A stretch of 64,000 nucleotides of DNA from Eimeria necatrix (lineage: Eukaryota; Apicomplexa; Conoidasida; Eucoccidiorida; Eimeriidae), in contig NW_013654910.1 in NCBI RefSeq assembly GCF_000499385.1, forward strand, positions 2,714-66,713, read 5' to 3'. The translations under genes and the position numbers were made by a program. Positions 60,907 to 64,000 of the stretch are shown here, one piece after another. Each line of letters begins with the position of its first letter. The stretch's first letter is position 1. Below the pieces are notes generated by a model that was not told where the DNA came from, did no database searches, and worked only from the letters and a program-made list of their open reading frames with translations.

Positions 60907-61963
60907 GGAGCGCGACGCGGACGCTGCCGGAGGCCCTGAAGAGGCTCGCGGCCGCGGTCTCCGCGCTCATGGCCAGACTCAGCGGGTACTGCGACACCAC
61001 GTGGACTTGGGCTGTGCGGGACACTATGGCTATGGGGCTGCGGCCATAGGCCGCAGCAGGCCCGTCTAACTCCAAGTACAAATGGCCCGCACTCAGAGTG
61101 AAGCTCATGGCCCGGGCCTCCACAGAGCGAAGCTGCACATAGGCGTGGAAAGCCTCCACGAAGACGGAGGCCCCCCTGAGGGGGACTTGTGCGGAAACGG
61201 AGATGTAGCGGTCTGCGGGGGCGAAGAGCAGCGCGAGGGCCCCGAAGCGAAAGCCAGGGGCCAGGAAGAAGTCCACGGAGCACTTGTGCCACGGGTCGAA
61301 GTTCCCCATGTGCAGCAGCACCTGCAGCTGCCCCTGGGGGCCCCTCCGCAGCACGGGGGCCCCCGCCTGGCTCGCTGCGCGCTCCTGCAGCCAGGCCCGC
61401 ACCCGCAGGAAGCTCCGGGGGCCCCCCGAGGCCCTGAAGGCCACCCCGCAGTTCTTAAGGTTCAGACTGACATCCTTTTCCGGCTCCAGGGTCACCTCTT
61501 CTGCAAAAACTGCTTCTTTCCACCACTGCAGCACGCTGCTGCAGCACAGCAGCAGGAACAGCAGCAGCCCCAACAGGCTGAACAAAGTGCTGCCCCCCTT
61601 CACGCAGTTCTGCGGGATCCCCGGCACTTGCGGCACGTTTCGCATGAAGTCCGTCCCCAGCTGCCCCTGCGGCTGCAGGGGCCCCGGCTCGGGGGGGCCC
61701 CCGGGGGGGCCCCCCGGGGGGCCCCCGGGGGGCCCCCGCCAGTCGCTGGGGGGGGCCCCCCCCCCGGGGGGGGGGCCNNNNNNNNNNNNNNNNNNNNNNN
61801 NNNNNNNNNNNNNNNNNNNNNNNNNNNNNNNNNNNNNNNNNNNNNNNNNNNNNNNNNNNNNNNNNNNNNNNNNNNNNGCCCCCCGCCAGTCGCTGGGGGG
61901 GCCCCCCTCCTCGGGGGGGGGCCCCCGCACGCTCTCCGACAGCGACGCCGAGCGGCGGCCCCG

Positions 61964-61996
<33 letters not shown>

Positions 61997-62171
61997 GAAC
62001 GCGGGGGGCCCCACAGTCGTCCCCAAACTCCGCAGGGGCCCCGAGTCCCGCCGAGACCCCTGGGAGTCCAGGGGAGTCTCCACTTCGAGGGCCCCCCGGA
62101 GACTGTCTCCGTGGTGGGTGGCGTGCAGAATGGCTGCTGCTGCGGCGTCCTTCGACGGCAGGCTGCGCGGG

Positions 62172-62212
<41 letters not shown>

Positions 62213-62323
62213 CGACGGGTACTCCCGCGACAGCAACTCCAAGTCCTCCTCGTCCCCTGGAGACACCTGCCGCAGCGGGGTGTACATACGCCCCCGCGTT
62301 ATGCGCTCCGGCCGCGGCTCCAT
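35129..62323 (-). CDS. Giant multi-pass membrane protein, family not recognised (39 exons, ~3435 aa)
   Basis: Exons: 60077-62323, 59630-59871, 58983-59161, 57769-58396, 57314-57446, 56740-56847, 56032-56215, 55169-55301, 54530-54666, 54077-54301, 53509-53846, 52647-52826, 51550-51782, 50702-51068, 49916-50079, 48961-49189, 48570-48731, 47832-47963, 47258-47369, 47102-47164, 46892-47006, 46400-46607, 46067-46178, 45657-45829, 45096-45235, 44850-44949, 44558-44782, 43626-44102, 42890-43043, 42031-42159, 41158-41448, 40528-40865, 39714-40025, 38641-38825, 37627-38095, 36981-37208, 36459-36648, 35413-35570, 35129-35236. All junctions are GT-AG and phases close over 10,308 nt. There is a low-complexity cytosolic N-terminus, a TM near 245-268, a beta-rich ectodomain and a second TM near 836-866. 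A TM cluster follows at 1738-1906, then a long helical region, an EF-hand, a TM near 3181-3204, a coiled coil and an Ig-like module. Least certain are exons 20, 26 and 27 and the end of exon 31 (alternative 41137). Two adjacent genes cannot be fully excluded. A 100-N gap lies in exon 1. Confidence 0.75.
35413..36648 (-). other. Ig-like (He_PIG/CADG-type) module at the C-terminus of the giant protein
   Basis: Exons 37 and 38 (36459-36648, 35413-35570; residues about 3285-3400) encode RWSITPRLPPQTGLLFNRQTG, cut by an intron at the TG. A strand ending in YVIVCRNQAGSARARVTF follows. This is the pattern of putative-Ig repeats: W-I-P-LP-GL-F-TG, then Y-V-N-AG-A-V. The 35-residue tail that follows is Lys/Arg-rich. 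Confidence 0.6.
37789..37824 (-). other. EF-hand calcium-binding loop in the giant protein
   Basis: The 12-residue loop DINHDLSLSLSE has Asp1, Asn3, Asp5, Ser7, Leu8, Ser9 and Glu12, the canonical EF-hand ligands. Leu replaces the usual Gly at position 6. It is flanked by helices and lies about 27 residues before a predicted TM segment. Confidence 0.75.
44124..44310. repeat. Telomere-like repeats in giant-gene intron 27
   Basis: AAACCCT copies occur at 44124-44152, about 20 nt from the acceptor of exon 28, and degenerate copies at 44267-44310. Confidence 0.9.
44955..45065. repeat. Tandem GGCTAGCTGT satellite in giant-gene intron 25
   Basis: About ten copies of a 10-12 nt unit containing GCTAGC lie between exons 25 and 26. 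GCTAGC words continue at 44430-44500 in intron 27. Confidence 0.9.
45995..46376. repeat. Telomere-like blocks flanking exon 23
   Basis: Blocks are at 45995-46058 (TTTAGGG on plus), 46195-46232 and 46350-46376 (AAACCCT on plus). The first begins 9 nt after the donor of exon 23. The others lie near the two ends of intron 22. Confidence 0.9.
47226..47252. repeat. Telomere-like repeat at the donor of exon 19
   Basis: On the gene strand the intron begins GTCGGCCCTAAACCCTAAA, so the array starts 5 nt after the splice site. Confidence 0.9.
48838..48952. repeat. Telomere-like repeats at the donor of exon 16
   Basis: Copies at 48928-48952 start about 9 nt into the intron on the gene strand (CCCTAAA orientation). 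A second block is at 48838-48857, and a short opposite-orientation copy lies near 48755. Confidence 0.88.
48961..50830 (-). other. Transmembrane cluster of the giant protein (exons 14-16)
   Basis: Exon 14 ends with a long hydrophobic stretch (FLLVCLQLAIGYGFPVLLVC), probably one or two helices. Exon 15 ends with LSIFALAALHFLVMTVAIFF. Exon 16 carries two more (IFLTVSLFSVTLGVSSFILW and FGSVTFVIYFLW). Four or five helices within about 170 residues form the membrane core. Confidence 0.7.
50440..50690. repeat. GCTAGCTGG satellite in giant-gene intron 14
   Basis: Degenerate GGCTAGCTGGCT-type units extend from just after the donor of exon 14 (50702). Confidence 0.88.
51378..51549. repeat. Inverted telomere-like arrays in intron 13
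   Basis: AAACCCT copies occur at 51378-51412 and TTTAGGG copies at 51521-51549. On the gene strand the intron begins GTAAACCCTAAACCC, so the donor is part of the array. Confidence 0.92.
52424..52624. repeat. Telomere-like repeats in intron 12
   Basis: Degenerate AAACCCT blocks lie at 52424-52460 and 52558-52624. The latter ends about 22 nt from the donor of exon 12, in TTTAGGG orientation on the gene strand. Confidence 0.88.
52990..53485. repeat. CAG-based tandem repeat (about 30-36 nt unit) in intron 11
   Basis: The unit contains TTAATTAGCAGCTTGTGTCG plus a variable number of CAGs. About 14 degenerate copies fill the intron between exons 11 and 12. Confidence 0.9.
53509..53846 (-). other. 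Possible Kre9/KNH-like beta domain in exon 11
   Basis: The sequence FVQWQWGDSPVRPDHIYLAL, and later IPNTGSYAWHVD, resembles the KNH-like pattern of a W motif, a beta strand and N-G-Y-W-V. The match is partial and from memory of the family pattern only. Confidence 0.3.
53847..53888 (-). repeat. CTG tract forming the acceptor of exon 11
   Basis: About a dozen CTG triplets on the gene strand end directly in CAG, followed by exon 11 at 53846. Confidence 0.85.
54020..54056. repeat. Telomere-like repeat near the donor of exon 10
   Basis: Five AAACCCT copies on plus (TTTAGGG on the gene strand) begin about 20 nt after the splice site at 54076. Confidence 0.9.
54323..54523. repeat. Inverted telomere-like arrays at both ends of intron 9
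   Basis: AAACCCT copies lie at 54323-54362 (about 20 nt from the acceptor) and TTTAGGG copies at 54487-54523 (6 nt from the donor). On the gene strand this is CCCTAAA at the 5' end and TTTAGGG at the 3' end. Confidence 0.92.
54676..55028. repeat. 17-nt minisatellite, about 21 copies, in intron 8
   Basis: The unit TGCATGCAGTGGGGCAT has variants at the last two bases and degenerates at the right end. Because 17 is not a multiple of 3, each frame reads the same 17-residue peptide repeat, and both strands stay open for over 100 codons. Confidence 0.97.
55105..55166 (-). repeat. CTG tract (gene strand) at the 5' end of intron 8
   Basis: CAG/CAA triplets on plus, seen as CTG/TTG on the gene strand, start just after the donor of exon 8. 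Confidence 0.9.
55519..55561. repeat. Telomere-like repeat in intron 7
   Basis: Six AAACCCT copies lie mid-intron between exons 7 and 8. Confidence 0.92.
55720..56000. repeat. 18-nt minisatellite, about 16 copies, in intron 7
   Basis: The unit is CTCTGCATGCAGGGGCCC with small variants (GGGCCTC, GGGGCTC). Both strands are open because the unit is 18 nt and stop-free. Confidence 0.96.
56580..56715. repeat. GGGGCCCCC-type array in intron 6
   Basis: Alternating GGGGCCCCC and CAAGG/AGAGG units lie just downstream of exon 6 on the gene strand. Confidence 0.9.
57478..57765. repeat. (GCAT)n / GCATGC array in intron 4
   Basis: Long GCAT tetranucleotide runs with GCGTGC interruptions extend from the donor of exon 4 almost to the acceptor of exon 5. 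They generate artefactual Met-His-Ala-Cys open frames. Confidence 0.95.
58480..58960. repeat. GGGGGCCCC palindromic array in intron 3
   Basis: Many GGGGCCCC and GGGGGCCCCC words occur, including a regular 15-nt tandem at 58890-58955. Similar words recur at 60235-60295 and 63838-63892. Confidence 0.92.
59180..59620. repeat. GCTAGCTGGCTG satellite filling intron 2
   Basis: Tandem GGCTAGCTGGCT units (59190-59265) give way to degenerate GCTAGC-rich sequence that fills the intron between exons 2 and 3. Confidence 0.92.
59886..60057. repeat. Telomere-like repeats in intron 1
   Basis: TTTAGGG blocks at 59886-59916, 59970-59988 and 60029-60057 nearly fill this 205-nt intron. The last begins about 20 nt after the donor. 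Confidence 0.92.
61690..61925. repeat. GC-palindrome repeat around the assembly gap, within exon 1
   Basis: GGGGGGCCCCC words encode Gly-Pro repeats (GPPGGPPGG). A CCCCGCCAGTCGCTGGGGGG segment appears on both sides of the gap, near 61734 and 61881, indicating a tandem repeat whose true copy number is hidden. Confidence 0.9.
61778..61877. other. Assembly gap, exactly 100 N
   Basis: The round size is a standard placeholder for a gap of unknown length. It lies within the first exon of the giant gene, N-terminal to the first TM segment. Frame is kept across it as written, but the true length is unknown. Confidence 0.98.
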
Positions 62324-62413
62324 CTTGGCAGCATTGAAGCAGCAAAAGAAGCAAAACTAATTCAGGCTGCGATGCATAGGCTAAACCTCCCGCTGCTGCT
62401 GCTGCTGCTGCTG

Positions 62414-62447
<34 letters not shown>

Positions 62448-63600
62448 AAACCGAACGGCCGGCCCAGCGGCTGCTGCTGAGCCTTCCGGGGGCCGCTGCA
62501 GCAGCTGGGGCGCAGAAGCGGTGGAGGCGGCAAAGGAAGCGCAGGAAACCGGCAGCAGCCCGCTGCAGCAGCAGCAGCAGCAGCAGCAGCGGCAGCAGCA
62601 GCAGCAGCAGCAGGGGATTGCAGAGCTGCGGGGAGGAAAAGTCAAGGGAGACAAACTTTCAAAACGAATTCATAGGAAATAAAGACAATGACAGGCGCGG
62701 CCGACAGCCAGGGGAGCTGCTAGCGCTGCTGGGGCCCCGAGGGTTGGGGTGTACGTACAGCTGAGCTTGCTAGTTTGTTGTTTGGCGTTTTGCTGCAGTT
62801 GAAAATAAAAAAGAAAAAGAGCAGCAGCAGCAGCAGCAGCAGAAAGAAAGCGAAAGCTTTTGTGGGCGGAGGCCTGGCGAGACCTGCTGCTGCGGCGAGG
62901 CAGCTGCGGTGTACGGACAGCGCGCGGAAGACCTTGCGTGAAACACTTTATTGAAATTTACTTTTTTATTATTCATTTCTACTTTTTAGAAAGAAAGGAA
63001 AGTTAAGAACAGCCCAGAGGCCTCCTGGAGTCGTGGCCCACACGCCACACTCCACCGCGCCAGAGCCATTGCCGTCTGGCGGCCGCCGACCCCCTCCCTT
63101 CCAGTTTTCTCTTGTCTTTAATTCACTTTCTAAGTCTATTAAGCATTTTAATTGCATTTTTTATTCATTTCCCTTCTTAAATGCCGTCGAAGAGCCCCTC
63201 TTGCTCCCTGTCCATTGAGCCGCAGTCGGCAGCGCCAGCCCACGCCAGTGCCTTGTGCTGTTCTTCCGTTTCTTTGCCCCCCAGCTCGACTAAAGCCAAC
63301 TTTGACTCAAATTTAACATTTAATTCATAATTTAAATTTGTTTTTATTCATTTTAAACTCTTTTCTGCACTATTTGGCCACAAACGCGCAGCCAACTCGT
63401 TGCCCGCAGACAGTGAGCAGCACCCACCAGCCGCCCCGCAGTGACTGTACACCCTACGCCAAACAAGCAAGCCTGACACTCAGAAAAGCCTTTTTTGCAT
63501 TTCATTTATTTTAATTTAATTAATTTGCATTACTCTTCAATGAAATAGATCCCTCCACAACAAGGCACCAGCAGCAGCACGAGCAGCAACACCAGAGCAG

Positions 63601-63649
<49 letters not shown>

Positions 63650-64000
63650 CCTCCCCACTTCAAGTTAGGCACATATTTATTGAACACTTGGCTCATATTT
63701 TTCCTTTTTCAACTTCATTTTGCTGCAGAGTTCTGCTGGTCGCCCTTTGCAGCTCCAAAAGCTGCCTCAGGGCCTCCCTGCTGCAGCGCCTGCAGCCACA
63801 GGGGAGGCCCCAGAAGGTCCTTAGAGCCCCCGTAGGCCCGGGGGGCCCCCTGGGGGCCCCCGGGGGCCCCCCGGGGGCCCCCTGGGGGCCCCTCTAATCG
63901 CCTTCTTCGGCTCTTTGCCACTAATGCACAGAAACGACTGGAAAATGTCATTGCAATAATGGGCAAAGGCGAGAGCCAAATTCAACTAAGTCCGGAACAA
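62324..64000. promoter_or_regulatory. Upstream region of the giant gene
   Basis: It contains the promoter and 5' UTR of the minus-strand giant gene: CTG/CAG runs at 62390-62450, 62560-62612, 62820-62842 and 63600-63645. There are also GTGTACGTAC-like sites at 62747 and 62909, and AT-rich blocks at 62945-62995, 63320-63370 and 63490-63545. No other gene was recognised. Confidence 0.45.

Overview
This is a 64 kb piece of a coccidian apicomplexan nuclear genome, almost certainly Eimeria. The evidence is the dense CAG/CTG trinucleotide tracts (poly-Gln, poly-Ala and poly-Ser in proteins, CTG in introns), abundant interstitial telomere-like AAACCCT repeats, GCATGC-rich arrays, intron-rich genes, and an apicomplexan-type MACPF/perforin-like gene. 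Nothing bacterial, viral or CRISPR-like was seen, and no tRNA or rRNA gene was recognised.

Six protein-coding genes can be modelled. Except for the edge-truncated first one, each closes in reading phase across every proposed intron. (1) 2595 to 1, minus: Gln-rich protein of at least 865 residues, running off the left edge. (2) 9013 to 4565, minus, 11 exons: IWS1/SPN1 transcription-elongation factor. (3) 10139 to 14827, plus, 11 exons: membrane-anchored WS/DGAT-type acyltransferase. (4) 18854 to 21877, plus, 5 exons: BiP/GRP78, the ER Hsp70, with signal peptide and HDEL. (5) 32715 to 23190, minus, 15 exons: perforin-like MACPF protein with a very long Ser-Glu-Pro repeat N-terminus. (6) 62323 to 35129, minus, 39 exons: a giant multi-pass membrane protein of about 3,435 residues that I do not recognise, with an EF-hand and a C-terminal Ig-like module.

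The window is segmented. About 1-14.8 kb and 35-64 kb are repeat-rich, with CAG tracts, telomere-like repeats and minisatellites. About 14.8-35 kb (BiP, PLP and their flanks) is repeat-poor. The boundaries lie close to gene ends.

The genes do not form a pathway. They cover chromatin/transcription (IWS1), lipid storage (WS/DGAT), ER folding (BiP), membrane lysis (PLP) and an unknown membrane function. The most unusual signals are genomic. Telomere-like repeats sit within about 35 nt of at least ten 5' splice sites and in two cases form the donor itself. CAG runs in the sense direction in exons but CTG runs in the sense direction in introns, often as the acceptor tract. Two neighbouring introns carry related GCATGC-core minisatellites.
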